The notes under the pieces were generated by a model, which was given only the letters and a program-made list of their open reading frames with translations, had not been told where the DNA came from and made no database searches. From Marsupella aquatica (Eukaryota > Marchantiophyta): DNA of 64,000 nucleotides. Below, piece by piece: positions 22,314-35,141 of this stretch. The translations under genes and the position numbers were made by a program. The stretch is from assembly GCA_973895155.1 (NCBI GenBank), contig OZ316897.1, positions 3,348,001 through 3,412,000 on the forward strand, given 5' to 3'. Numbering within the stretch: the first letter of the stretch is position 1; every line of letters starts with the position of its first letter.

Positions 22314-22839
22314 ACAGCTTTTTCCTAATGTGTCCCCCAAACAGCTTTTTACTAATGTGTCCCCAAACTAGTCCATATTAAGGTGTCCTTCAAACAACAT
22401 TAATTATCAACTAGTCCCCATTTTGTATTGGGGTCAAACATTAATTATCAACTAGTCCCCATTTTGTATTGGGCTCAATATTAACTTGTACACAGGTTCT
22501 CATTACCATGTGACAAGTCACTATTGGCTAGCCTTAACCAACCACCATTCCCCTTGGGCCCCCTCCCCTTCCCTAGTGTGTTTTCCTGAGTATAAATGAG
22601 GACCAAAAGTGTTGGGTTTTTGTGGGGGGAGTGGAGATGATTGTGCCCTACAACGGGAAGGGGGCCCAAGGGGAAAAGTGGTGGGTTTAGGCTAGCCAAT
22701 AGTGAGTTGGCAACGGGAACCCGGATACAAGTCAATACTGACCCAAATACAAAATGAGGGATGGGTTGATAATTAATTTTGTTTGGGGAGCATGTTAGTA
22801 ATATGGACTAGTTTGGGGGACAGTCTAACAAAAAGCTGT
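22314..22839. mobile_element. 526-bp foldback / MITE-like element
   Basis: Starts ACAGCTTTTTCC and ends AAAAAGCTGT (inverted). The left arm (to about 22580) and the right arm (from about 22620) are inverted copies of each other for more than 200 bases. Both contain AACTAGTCCATATTA, ATTAATTATCAAC, CACTATTGGCTAGCC and CCCCTTGGGCCCCCT in mirrored order. The left arm has two internal tandem duplications (the tip at 22314-22366 and a 40-bp block at 22397-22476). Flanking 8-bp TTGAGTAG duplications fit hAT-type transposition. It has no coding capacity. Confidence 0.85.
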
Positions 22840-22847
22840 TTGAGTAG
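22840..22847. repeat. Foldback target duplication, right
   Basis: TTGAGTAG directly after the element end, identical to 22306-22313. Eight base pairs is the duplication length typical of hAT transposases. Confidence 0.75.
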
Positions 22848-23202
22848 AAGGTAACATTGGAGAATTGTCCATGCCATCCTAGATAGTCTATCCGAGCATC
22901 TTGCCAAGTAGAGCACTCTAGACTACCTTGGACCCAACTCTCCTTGGACCCAACTCTCATGTGAAGGCTTTAAACAATATGGCCCTCAACATTTGCGAAA
23001 TGTTAGGGAAAAAGCATATCTTGTTGGACCACAATATCTACTGCGAGGCTCACAAACATCGTGTAATGACATGTGTCCTGTTTGGGTTTTTGCTTTATGC
23101 TGGAGTTTGAGGTCTGGACCTCAAGGGGCTAGGCTATCTGGCCCCGTTGTAAATACTGTTCCCTCTAATGTGTGACCCTAGTTGTGGACTCCCCTTGTGT
23201 GA

Positions 23203-23787
23203 ATGAGTTCCTTCCAAAACTGTGGGATCTGGACAAGGAGTACAGAGGTGTGCAATGCCAAACCCTACCAACAAGCACTCATAGGAGTCCAACATATCCA
23301 TGCACATTTAGGTGCCAATCTGCATGAACTTGTGCTGAACAACGGTGCACTGATTATTAGGTTCATGCAAAAACAAATTAGCACCGAGTGTAAAATTGTG
23401 ACATTCCAAAACCAGTGGGCTGGAAAATATGATCCGGTGATTTGGCTGGAAAACATTTTAGAAGCGATTGCTCCCGAAATGATCTTATCTGTTGAAATTG
23501 GACCTCAACACATGTTTTGGCTAGAAAACTACATGGGAAAGCTTTTCGGTTGGGAGATTTTAATGGCCACCCATGAAATTCTGAGAGCAAGTAAAATTAA
23601 CTGTTTGCAATTGAGAATCCTGACCCAAGTTACCCCAATGGTATATTTGTTTACAGGCATTGTTGGCTATTTCAATGGTCAATGCATCAGACTCTATTCT
23701 AACCAGTCTCTGCTTCCATTTACATTGAACAACACAGCCCTTACTCCCCTTAGATGTTGGTGGAAACGATTTTTAAAAGTAAAATAA
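23203..23787 (+). CDS. Unrecognised 194-codon open frame
   Basis: An ATG-initiated frame of 194 codons, the longest unexplained frame in about 25 kb. The protein begins MSSFQNCGIWTRSTEVCNAK and contains QHIHAHLGANLHELVLNNGA and VIWLENILEAIAPEMILS. It ends in a Trp/Lys-rich tail WWKRFLKVK. Composition is protein-like (mixed hydrophobic and charged, no low complexity), but I recognise no domain, signal peptide or clear membrane span. The next 30 bases hold AATAAAG-like sequence. It could be a lineage-specific gene, an exon, a relic of a mobile element or chance; there is no supporting neighbour. Confidence 0.3.
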   Translation: MSSFQNCGIWTRSTEVCNAKPYQQALIGVQHIHAHLGANLHELVLNNGALIIRFMQKQISTECKIVTFQNQWAGKYDPVIWLENILEAIAPEMILSVEIGPQHMFWLENYMGKLFGWEILMATHEILRASKINCLQLRILTQVTPMVYLFTGIVGYFNGQCIRLYSNQSLLPFTLNNTALTPLRCWWKRFLKVK

Positions 23788-26700
23788 AGAACTATTTGAG
23801 TGTATTCCTCTTTATGTATATAAGACAAAAACTAAATTATGTACATGAGGATGGGCATGTCAGGCATCCATGATTTAAAAAGGAACGGGTGTGTCATAGG
23901 AATGACAAGTAGCGCACTGCAATGAGACCTTGAATTTCATTTGGCCAGTTGTTGAAATTCGTAAAGGGCATTCGGCAAGGATTAGCTTGCTATGTGTTGC
24001 ATGATGCACATATGTGACGACAAGGGACAAGTTAGGTGGGCACATGTCAATAAGCATGGAGACACAAGTGACAGGGACGAAGGCCTACTACTTTCCATAG
24101 GTGTGGTTTGATTGACATGGAAGTTCTTTTCATGTGAGTAGTGTTAGAGAAAGTTTTCATTTACAAATAAGGGCCAAAAACATTCCATTGAAGTAAAAGC
24201 AAATGAAGTCCAGAAAGGACAAAGAGTAACTCAACAGAAGAAGGCAAACGCAAACCCCAAAAACCTATATTAAAGAGGAAAAATGGGAAAAGGACATAAA
24301 GATGTACCACTCCAATAGTGTGACGAGCTTTTATTGTGGCAGAAGAACATCCCCTTGAAATAGGTAAACCAAGGAGGATGTCTTTTCTGTAGTTGAAAAG
24401 GGGGCAGGATGTCTTGCTTGCTTGCAGAGACTTTGTCCTAAACAGTATAAAGTACAGTAGCTGGCCTATTGCACCGCACAATCTAATTATCATTTGAAGG
24501 AAAATATGCAAATGAGTCGTTACCCAACAATTTTTATTTTTATTTTTATTTTAAATTTATTTATTTTTATTTTGAAGGAAAATATGCAAATGAGAAAACA
24601 AGTTTGGACAAACAATGTAGTGGGCTAGTCATTTCGTAGTATGCAAAAACTGGCCAAAATCTGGCCTCACTCCCCTCAGGGAAATGATACACAAAGGGGA
24701 AAAAGAATATGGTTTGAAAATTTGCAAGGTGCCTACCCTATGCAAAGGCAACTTTCCAGGTCTAATGAGATCTGATGGCTCTGCAAATGATCATGAAATT
24801 TGGATGCTTGGGAGGCAGTCACCACGTTGCCTTCCTTGAAAACCAAGAAAAAACCCCTCAATGGAAAGACCTATTAATGGTTATCATATTCCATTCAAGT
24901 GTGTGCATAAGAAAGTCTGCTTGGCTTATAGGATTGGCTTGTTACAACTTTTCTACCTCAACTATGAAACTCTCAGTCTATGAGTGTGATCATGAAGGCA
25001 AAATCTTAACTTCTACCCAACCTAAGTAATGCTAAGTTGACTACTGTGATACTCTAAGTAAACATGAATCCACGACAACCATGGGAGCTTGAATAGTGAT
25101 AAGGAGGGTCCAATCTATCATCAACAAGAATTGGCCACACCAAAACAGAAATGGAAAAGAGTAGAGAACAGCCCACACCAATCATGAGATGTTAAATAAT
25201 TTCAAGCTGTATGCGATAGTCATCATCACTAGCTGGTAAGTTACCCAGGTGGAAGATTTCCTTCGTCGGCAGATATGGGTCCTATGGGTCAAAACACAGG
25301 ATAGGAATCGCGAGAGGAATTGGTGTCTCAGGCATGGGTTCTCAATATATTCTCTTAAAACATATTGAAGACATTGTCATAAAAGGTGGGTGATTCATGT
25401 CTAATTTCAGGAGTGGGTCAAGGAACAAGGAGCACCCAAACAAGATGTGATACAGCTCTTGTTAGACTCTTCTAAACGGAGGGGTGAAATTAAAAAGTTG
25501 GGTGGAGGAAAAGCACCAGGTACATTGTTTCTCTAGCTGCATCAATCTACCATCTTTGGTTAGCATTTCTACATGAAACAGTGCATGTTGGGATTGCACG
25601 TGAATTCTAGGGAAGGATTACAAGTGGCTGTTATTACAACATCTTCACCAGACCTGTGTTAGGCCTGGCATAGTGACAAATATGATATAAAAATCTTCTT
25701 GTAATGTGATGGATGGAAATATCCTGTTGCCCAAATATTTGACATTCATGGCATCAATGGATAGGTGGAGATCAATGATCGTACATTTGAAATCCTAAAA
25801 TTACTTGTAGGCCATATTAGGAGTTGTAGATGGGCACCTTTTAGTGCCACATGAAGCTTCTCAAATAATGTTTTTGGGACCCAATCTTCTTGGGCTTTAG
25901 TGAAAAAGGCAAGGTGGAAGGCCAAGTCCCTAAAATTCTAAACTACACATTAAGATTGTATTAATGCTAGTAATTTGAATTACTTTGTCCTAGAGTAGGG
26001 TGTAGACTAGTATGAAAGAGCATCAGCTGGCCCACACTAAATCATCCAACAGTGGATGGAATTCTTCTCCAAGCATCCAAGACTCGATAAATATGAAAGA
26101 TTCAAGCTCAGACCTTTGTGACCAGACAGTTCTGATTTTGTATCTAATATGATTTTTTACCATAGCACTTGTGATAGTTGTAAGATTTTTAGCCCAAATA
26201 CCTATGCGAATGCACAGGAAATCTTACAACTATATCGCAAACAGAGCCTAGATTTCGGGTCTAGGTTTCGAGAGTGAGTGAAGCCTCTAGATAGTAGCCC
26301 TTAGGGCCCACCAAATTTATGTCCATGGATAGAAGGATGGGAGAATATGCATCTAAAAACTGATGAGCATGCATTGTGACCTTTATTATCATGTCTATTC
26401 ATATTCAAAGAATGGGCATTCTGGCTGGTACTCCCTATACTCAGACTCCCCATGGCCATCTTTACCCACAAGCTTAGTCTAAATATCAATTTGTTTCTTT
26501 TGCCAGAGAAATTGTGGTCTATAGGTCATGGAAATAGACTTCCACCCCAAATTCTAGTATAGATTAAAAAGAGAGTAAAATTTACCAAATATAACCAAGT
26601 TGTATGATATGTCCAAAGGCCATTTCTCATTGTAAAATAAAATAATATCTGTATATACTGGCCCAATGCCTGCCCAGTGCACGAGTAGCAAGGGCTACGC

Positions 26701-26818
26701 ACTCTATGGGATTGCACAAATGGCCAAGGCGAGGCACAAAGGGTAAGGTGGAGGCATTTGTGGTACACAGGGAGGGCAAGTGAGCCTGTATTTTTGACCT
26801 ATCAAACCATGTTTTCAG
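23788..26818. other. AT-rich intergenic region
   Basis: Three kilobases without a recognisable gene. A 24-bp direct repeat (TTTGAAGGAAAATATGCAAA plus four bases) occurs at 24494-24517 and 24572-24595 around a T/A-rich spacer of (TTTTA) type at 24530-24570. Two frames of 84-116 codons (24775-25029 plus; 24161-24511 minus, strongly hydrophobic) match nothing I know. Confidence 0.45.
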
Positions 26819-27060
26819 TGAATGGCCATGATTTCTTCCTGCCCAGATGACATTTTGTAAACTGATGGTTCAGAATTGGAGGGATTGAATATTGTAGTGT
26901 TTTGTAAAAGACTCGTACTGAATGGCCATGGCCATGATTTCTTCCTGCCCAGATGACATTTTGTGAACTGATAGTTCAGAATGGTAGGGATTGAATATTG
27001 TGAACTCATGGTTGGGAATGGTAGGGATTGGATATTGTAGTGTTTTGTAAAAACTCGTAC
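26819..27060. repeat. Tandem duplication, about 100-140 bp units
   Basis: The block starting TGAATGGCCATGATTTCTTC and ending TTTTGTAAAAGACTCGTAC (26819-26918) is repeated at 26919-27060. The second copy carries a further internal duplication of about 44 bases (GGTAGGGATTGAATATTGTG twice). It is non-coding. Confidence 0.85.
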
Positions 27061-29369
27061 TGAATTTCTTCGATCACTTTCTGATGGTCTTCGCTCTCAA
27101 TTGGTTGCCCCAGTCTCAAACCAGACATCGTTCTCTCACAGTATCGTCTTTTCACTCTAACAATTTGAAGCAATGGCTCTGAGCAACGAACGAGACGTGT
27201 AAAGTACTATGCGAGGCTCTCTCTCTCGATGAGAATAGTTGCTGCGCTCCGATTTTAGACGAATGATATCGAAAGCTGGCTCTTCGAAGAACAATTGAGA
27301 AAGATTTATCAGCATTGTAAACGGCGTCGAACTTGTGACTGAAGAAACGCTTCTCGGGCATCGATCCATTCCAAAAATTGAGGAGGAGCAGCTGAGGTCC
27401 TCACTTGGCGGATCTTGACCGAGTTCTGACCTCTGACGGAAAGCTGTCTCTCGCGGCTCGATCAGTTCACGATACTCTCGAGTGTGTTCTAGGATTTTGG
27501 GGTAGTAGGCAGGGAATGAACATTCATCACATGCTTCGAAAAGCTTCCACTGTCAGTCTATTTCTTAAATGCTACTCATTGACTGTGCCGAAATGTCCCA
27601 AAAGGCAAAGGCACTTGGATTCTCAAAAACAGTCAACGTCAAGCTGTCGATGACGGTGTGTACTGAGTAGTGAGTGACTGAGTACCCCAGCTCACAAAAC
27701 CTCACGAAACCTCACGACGAGCTTGTAGATCAGTCTGCTGCTTTCCAGCTTCCACGAAGGTGCTCAACGTGGAGAGTGCTGAACGTCAACTCTAGCTCAA
27801 ACTGCAGCATTAATGGACAGTTGCATTTGCAAGTCTGACCTGGTGGCTGGTGCGCACCTGTCAGGCTCAAATATTCTTCGAGCTTTGCTACTCTGTCGTC
27901 TGTACTGTGTAGTATCCTTCTACCTTCTTTCGGGATTTATAAAATGAAATATGGGACCAAGAGTGAACCGAATATGGGCGGTGCATGCTCTATCCCCAAA
28001 TCAAAATCACATTCAGGGACACTCTTCTTTGGAATGCCATTTATGGTCCTGGAATGTCATTTATGGTCCTGGTACACTTAGTTGCTTGAGTCACAAAAGT
28101 TTGTCTGATCTTCATTTTTGGGTGGGTGTTGGTGTAAAAAACCCTCATCCATGGTGAGTTTTGAACCCACTACCTCTGCCTCCCCCTCAACTCGGTTACC
28201 TCTACGGGCCTCAGCCTACTAATCGAAAATAAGGATCCATTTTTGGTATTTATTTTGATAATAAACATGCAACCCGGGCAGCACCCGGCAAGCAGCGGGT
28301 ACGGAGAGTCACTAATGACTTTCCAGGGACCCGTAACCCTGAATCAAATCACTTGAGAGAAAACATGTCCTGGCTGATCCAGGCAGGTTCAGAGTTCACC
28401 AATGGTAAGTAGAATCAGCAATGTTGACAAAGTAATGACAATGGAGCCAAGGAAAGTCAACCTTCTTTGAAAATTCAGAACCTCACATATTACAATGTTT
28501 CTCCATTACATGTTAGAAATGAAGTCTTGAGTTTGCCCACACTAAAGCTTCTTGTATATAGAGCATGCTCATCCTCGAACATGTTTGATTTGTTTGTCTT
28601 GTAGTGATACATAAAATATGGGAGCAGAACTAGAATACATATTAAGTGTGAGTGAGATAAAATAATATAAATGGAGCACATGCAAATAAAAACATATAGT
28701 GTGACCACTGAAAAGTACAGTCAAGTTCTATGACACGAAGGTGCTACAATTTGTGCACTTATTAATTCAAAGTGCCTTATTAATGACATAGAACCATAAA
28801 CTTAGGGAAAAAAGCCATGAAGGGAACTTAAGACATGATTTATTATTTGGAATCATTTCTCTCACTCACGAGAAGACTTAAAACTTTGTTCAAGATAAGA
28901 AAGATTAAAAATTAAGAGGGCTGCCAGAATAAGTTCAAAATTCTCTAGGATACCAAAAATTAATGGGATCCATAAATAAAAAAATAAAAAAATCTATATG
29001 ATACAAAGGATGCCCCTTGATAAGGGACATTGAAATAAAAATAAATGACACAAAAATTCTGAATAAGACAAAATCTGAAAGGCAAATATGAAACGGGAAT
29101 TCACCATGTAGCAGCTTCAAAATTTGTGTTTTGGGTTTGGATACTATGCAATCTCATTGCCGTAATGCTGTCATTTCTCCTGAATGTGAAGCAAAGTTTA
29201 CTAGTCTTTATGCTAAAAATAAAGCTCAGCCATACCCAGGAGGGAGAAAGGGTTGGACCTTGTGGGGTACCCTAGAGAGTTGCATGGTCTAGAGTTTATC
29301 CTCTCCTAAATGGGTCAGATTTTTGTATCCAAGGCAAACATATAAAATAAAGTTCAGCAACAGCATAGG
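27061..29369. other. Intergenic region, no gene seen
   Basis: The part 27061-27900 is more GC-rich than its surroundings and might be a decayed gene or promoter, but no coherent exon was found. A 21-bp tandem pair containing GAATGYCATTTATGGTCCTG lies at 28031-28074. The rest is AT-rich with short frames only. Confidence 0.4.
28125..28235 (-). mobile_element. Possible tRNA-related repeat relic
   Basis: On the minus strand GTAACCGAGTTGAGG (A-box-like) is followed by GGCAGAGGTAGTGGGTTCAAAAC with a B-box-like GGTTCAAAAC at tRNA-like distance. It is not an intact tRNA. It resembles the tRNA-related head of plant SINEs; no tail or target duplication was identified. Confidence 0.35.
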
Positions 29370-29703
29370 CTTTCCCTCAAGCTAGAGCCAAGCGGGTCAT
29401 AAGTAGCCGCATCTGAAGCCTACAGATATATTTGGGATGGATTCCAAAATGAAATGAATTACTTGATGGGACCCTTCAGGTTTTTTGATAAGTTGATTTA
29501 AGGTCTATTAATGGTTCCAATCACTCAGGGTCCTAAGCTTTCCTCAAGCTAGAGCCAACTCGCTCATAAGTAGTTTCAATCTAAAGATTACAACTATATT
29601 TGCTTGATGGACCCCAAAATGAAAAGTGTTACTTGATGTGACCCTTGAAGTTTTTGATAGGTGATTTAAGGTCTATCAAGGGTCCAACTCACTCAGGTCG
29701 GGC
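29370..29703. repeat. 168-bp tandem duplication (repeat family with 38524 and 54780)
   Basis: Units 29370-29537 and 29538-29703 both run from CTTTCC(C)TCAAGCTAGAGCC through CATAAGTAG, CCAAAATGAAA and TTACTTGATG to a block ending CACTCAGGGTC / CACTCAGGTCG. The blocks ACCCCAAAATGAAAAG and GATAGG..GACC recur at 38515-38660, and a related block at about 54780-54870, so a dispersed repeat family is involved. Confidence 0.8.
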
Positions 29704-31115
29704 CCCTAAACTATGGCCACAACCCAAGCTTGGATCTTATACCCTTCCTCTTGAGCAGTAAGTTTCTGGTATTTGTTATGGAGAGTTTAGGGTGTAGTGT
29801 TTCCTTCTTGTTAGTGGATCCAAGAATGCCTGATTCTCTTCCTGACACCTCTTTGATTTCTATACGATGAAATCGTTGAAGCACATGAACAGCATAAGTC
29901 ATAAGTCTGAAGGGACAGAAACGAACGGAGCTGAATGCTGAACCTCGGGGTCTCAGATGCATATGCACTAATGCATATGCACTAAAGCAGGCTTCTCTCC
30001 AAAACACCTTCAAGGAACCTCTGGCTCTTTGGATGGAGTCGGTCCACTTGCTATCACTCAATTACAGAAACCAACTCAGCAACCATCTACCCTGTAGGAT
30101 CAAACACAAACAACGCGTGGAAAAAGATGAAGAATATGGAATCCAAAGTAATCTTCGTCTGGATTCGTCTGTCCTTCAGAGTCGCCCACTTACGTCTGTT
30201 GCTTCACTTATTGTTGTCAAGCGGAATTTCCAACGCAAAGGTGAGAATCCATAAGGGAACTTCCCGAAAAATGCCGCAACCGTCCACTAACTTGTCGGTG
30301 CGTTACTCGATCAAGGGCCTTGGATTATGATCAGGCATTACCTTCAGCACGAGCGTCAGCAGGTTTTCACCGAGCAAGAAACGCCCCTCGCATAACTACT
30401 GTACACTACTACTCCCGGGTTTACGTTTGTAAATTAAAGAATTGCATGGTTTTTCTGCCATGAACTATCCCACTGAAATCCATTCAGCGGAAAGGAATCC
30501 AGCTATTTAGCGCGTATGTTTTGTCTCGAAAGGAATTTATGTGGAAGATCACTCAGGTCATTCCCCATGGCAGCGGCGACAAAACGAAACGAAATCATTG
30601 ACATCATTGTCTCTGCCATCACAGATGTGTATAGGAAGACTATGGTAATCTTATTTTAGACAGTCAAGCTCATGACTATATACTGTCCATCGTCCGACTC
30701 ACTCCGGTCAATCACTTTCAGGACGATCTCACTGAAGCTGATTGACTTCATTTTCAACAAAGTTGACCTCACCAGCTCAGCACAGCAGTGTTCCATGATC
30801 CTTCACACTGAAATAGGCTAAATCCAGTAAAACCCAAGACGCAGTGAAGAAGCCATATCGACGGGGTAAAGATTACGGTATGTCTCCTGGATTCATCATA
30901 TTTTACATCAACCAGCAATTGCCCCCTGATCCCGCCTCCCCTTCCTTTTTCAGAACTTATCCGCATCATTCGAGAAAATTTCGAGACTTGGGTAGCCGTT
31001 TCATGAGTCCAATCAGAATCAGCGAAAATTACAGCCAGATCAACTCGAGCCAATACAAAAATGTCCAAGGTGGGTCCAATCCGTAGACCAACGAGGCCAG
31101 TCAAGCTCGCTCGAG

Positions 31116-31189
31116 CCCACCAGCAGTCACTATGGTCAAGAAACAGAATATGCCCACCAGCAACCACTATGGTCCAGGAACAAAATATG
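31116..31189. repeat. 37-bp tandem duplication
   Basis: Two 37-bp units starting CCCACCAGCA and ending GGAACAAAATATG or the near-identical AGAAACAGAATATG. They differ at about five positions. Confidence 0.85.
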
Positions 31190-34100
31190 TCCAACTTTCT
31201 CCGTTCCTACACCTTCCAAATAATGTCTTCCACATCATTTTGCTGCAAATGAAATTTCCGTGCGCGTCCCGTCCAATGTCATCATCCGCCACAATACACA
31301 AAACCGACAAAAACACTTCACAACTCTGCAAAACAGTGCTCAGGAGACGCCAGCGATAGACGATTCTGTAGGACACTCGCAGACACATGACGATGAACGA
31401 AAGTAAACGGTCAAGCAGTACAGTCTACCGTCTTTCAAGGCAAAAGGACGACGCTCGACGCAAAACCACGACGTCCAGATTTACGCATTCCATTGTACAG
31501 AAATTTGTGACATTCGAGTGGGCGGGAATGGCAACGAATGTTCTAACTTTACTTGCGATAATTCTGATAAGCGGAAGGGAAGGTTTTGAAGGTTTTGATT
31601 TGGGGAGAGCCTGATCAACTCTTACAAGTGCTAGGGACTTATGGTGGCCCGAGCCCAATAGAGCGTCTCAAAACTGGCATTAGGTCATAAAGAATAGATC
31701 ATAATTTTTTCACAAGATTAAGTAAAAGTTTTCATTTGCTTTTCCTTTGACCAGTACGAATGGTTATGGCATAAGACCAATCCTTATGGCATAAAGTTAT
31801 GGACCATGAAGTATATAGTACATAATAACTATTTATGTCCATAACTAGGGAGTTAGGGTACACCTAATTGTCAGCTTTGAGGCCCTAATTGACTTACATC
31901 CAAGTACATGTTACAACCTTTTTGGCCAGGACAAAAATGTTAGGGGCTATCTGTAACTTAAGTATGCAAAACTTTCAGCCATAAGACCTAGCTTACAGAG
32001 TGTTGTGACAACCTAGCTTACTGCAGTGCTGTGACATGCCCTAGTGTGTAAATGTTGCATAAAAAGTATCAACTTGAGACAAAGAAATGCAAATGAGGCA
32101 AGGAACTGCCTTGCAAGGTAGGTCATGGTGGTTGCGGCCCCACAGTCCTGGGAACAATTGGGGGGACGGAGAACGAGTTTTTCCCTCCCCTTTGTTTTCC
32201 TTGTTTCCCCTTGCCTCTCCCTCCCCCTTCTCCCCTCCCCCTCTCCAGATGTGGGCCCAGGATAGAGGGTCGTGGATGCGTGATTCTGTGGGGAGGGAAT
32301 GCAGGCTTGCAGGTTGGGATTTTGGCAACTTCAACCGTTACGAATGGCCACAATATGTTCATGCCTGGTTTACTATTTGTGAAGTAGTTGGTGGACCCCC
32401 TAGCTATTTTGCTTAGCAAGACTCAAGTAGGAGGAAACAAGGGCCACTATGTGCAAGGAGGAGAAAGAGACAAAGCAGATAGAGAGAGACAGAGAGATGA
32501 TTAGGCGCATTACTACTAGCCAGTGCCTTGCTTTTGAGAGGCATAGAGAGCAATTTGAAATTTGAAAGGGTTCAGATCTCTAGATCACATCTCGTGATCC
32601 TAAATGAGTGTCAACTATCTTCTTTGCAATAGTTTTGGATTAACCCAAGACTATAGGATGGCTTCAATCGATGCAAATATTTGCCCTTTCTCAATACTCA
32701 ATTCATTACATACATTAAATCATCACTCAGATTGATCCTCTCCTCTATTTTGGATTTTCCTGGAAAATGAAGCATCTAGACTGTTTTACTTTCCATTCAA
32801 TGCTTTGCCCAGAATCATCCCCGGAATTATCCATCCATCCCGTGTTCAAAAGAAAATATATGGGATACAACCTTCTGATCTTGCTTTGAGTGGAGCTCAA
32901 AGTGGTTTGTATTCAGAGAATTACAATAATGAAGCTCATATAGGTTTATGACACTGGTGAATCGAGGACGTACTGTTGCGGAAAGTTGCGAGCTGTCTTA
33001 ATGTTAAACATGGCTCAAGCTTAGAAGACCTCTGGTCCTTGAAACCTTGACAATTTTGTGGTGACACAAGCTCAGCCATGGGGATCAATGCATGGCCAGC
33101 TTTGTGATCAAGTATAATTAAGAAGACTTTGAATACCTTCAAGCAGTCGCAGATTTTGTATTTACATGACTTTGCAGATTTTGCATTTACATAATTTCAC
33201 TGCAGTCTTGTAAACAAATTGTAGTCAAGTACAGACTAGTGCTAGTGAGTCCGGTCTTCCCTTGGTTCTCACAATACTAAACATGAGAAGCGAGTGCCAT
33301 TAGCCAGTTTTGCACTGAAACTACCCAAAGATTTTTGAGTTTGAAATGGTTTATGCAAATCACCAAAGGAATCTGGTCATGATGGCATTTATCAACCGGA
33401 GATAAGTGGGCATATGGAGAAGTTACCTAGCTTGCCAACTACTGGGCAGCTATTAGACTTCTTCTTGTCTTTATCGTCTTTGGATTTACCCCCATCGACC
33501 CCAAGACAAACCAACGCCAATTGAAGACAAGTACAAGTACATTTTCAGGATAATCCAAATAGGTTAGATTATTCTCTGTATGTGTGAAAAACTAGACAAT
33601 ATTTGGGTAGTTACATAACTACCTTTCCTTTTTACAAGATCACTGTTTCATTATTGTTAAACACTCTTGTATGTAATAAAAAAGAATTATTTTACTTCTA
33701 CAAAATAACTAAAGTAACTAAACCGGTTACTTGCTAAAAACAATTCATCTAGTCCTTTGTGTTTTTGTTTTCTCTATGCCTTGTTTTTACTGTGCGGCGA
33801 CCAAGAATTTTCTTCCAAATTGGCACAAACAAGAAGGTAGCAGTTATTTTGATTCCCAATAAAGACTAGTGGTGTTTGGTGCACGTCACCATGACATGGT
33901 GTGCTGTGGTGCCTGGAATTTTGGAAAGGACCCCTCATGGCAGTCCGTAACTAGTGATGGAGGAGACTGGGCAGGATTGCATAGTCTAATATGTAGATGT
34001 TAGCTAATTGCAAGTCCCAAATTAGGGGTGTCACATCATGTCTAGTGCCCCACTCACGGCTTGAAGGGGATTGTGGGGGCCATTTCAGTTTTTTCCTCTC

Positions 34101-34494
34101 TCTGAGATGGAATCATAGTTGTGGGTTTGCAAGAACCGCCTGCACTTCACTTTTACAAAACTTTGGGGACACATTTTATGTCAAAGTTTCTGGATCCCTC
34201 ATGGACATGCAATAGCAGGGCCTGTGTTTTGTTGACATGGAAGATTTCTTCTGCCAAAGTTTTAGACCACCTCTTGTCATTGTTTTTTCTTTTGTCCATT
34301 GGTCCATTTCTATATTCAGGCATTGCATTCCCTGGGACCCAACAAGGAGTGACTACCATGCCCTCCCAACACCATAGCATGAAGATCCATCATTGATTGA
34401 AAGAATTTGACGAGCATTCTGATCTTCTCTGGTGACATCACACATCTCCTCCCTTGAAATCCACAAGTTGCGGCCCATTTCTGCTGTCGCTCTG

Positions 34495-34516
34495 CCCCCC
34501 CCCCCCCCCCCCCCCC
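34495..34516. repeat. C22 homopolymer
   Basis: Twenty-two consecutive C residues in T/C-rich sequence. Such tracts are mutable and prone to sequencing error; the exact length should be treated with caution. Confidence 0.85.
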
Positions 34517-35067
34517 TCTGCCCCCTCTCTCAAAGTGGATGTAGTTGGCTTTACATGAGGCTAAGAGCTGTTCTCCAGCAAGGTATAATTTTGCCCCTGT
34601 TTACTAACCTTAGACAGCAAATGGCTGCCATGGTCTTCTCAAGCCCCCTTAAGATGACCTATATCAGCAGGGTTTCTTTTAAGTGGAAAGAGGGGAAAAC
34701 CCAAAACTTGTATTCCACAAGGGAGATAGTTGGAATGAAATCACCATCAACCACATAACACAACACTTTAAATAGCAAAGAGGCCCTGAACCCCAGCTAT
34801 CTGATAAGTAGATTTTTGGAAGGACCCAAACCTGAAAGTTTTTTCCAAAAATCCTGAAAGCTTTCAAAATGAAAGCAGCCTGGGGTAGCCATAAGTATAT
34901 CCTGCTGTAAATTCCTTTGTAAGACTATAAGGATGGTAGCTACCCATAGGAGGAGAATGACTACATACATTTCACACATGTGATTTGTTAAAATTGAGTC
35001 GTTACTTGTCGTCTATGGCACTCTGTCCACAATGAAGACTGGATCTGCAATACCACTGGTGGAGAAT

Positions 35068-35141
35068 TGCTTGTGTTTGCCTACTAATAGTAATTCTATA
35101 TATCTGCTTGTGTTTGCCTACTAATAGTAATTCTATATATA
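35068..35141. repeat. Perfect 37-bp tandem duplication
   Basis: Two adjacent copies of a 37-bp unit starting TGCTTGTGTTTGCCTACTAA, identical by eye over at least 35 bases, hence a recent event. Confidence 0.9.

Larger units (their letters stand above)
29704..35067. other. Intergenic region, no gene seen
   Basis: Five kilobases without a recognisable gene. It contains a 37-bp tandem pair (31116-31189), a tandem pair GCAGATTTTGYATTTACATRA at 33149-33195, and a pyrimidine-rich block around 32180-32250. A 22-base C run lies at 34495-34516. Frames of up to 141 codons occur between 30770 and 32420, on overlapping strands and without recognisable motifs. Confidence 0.4.
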
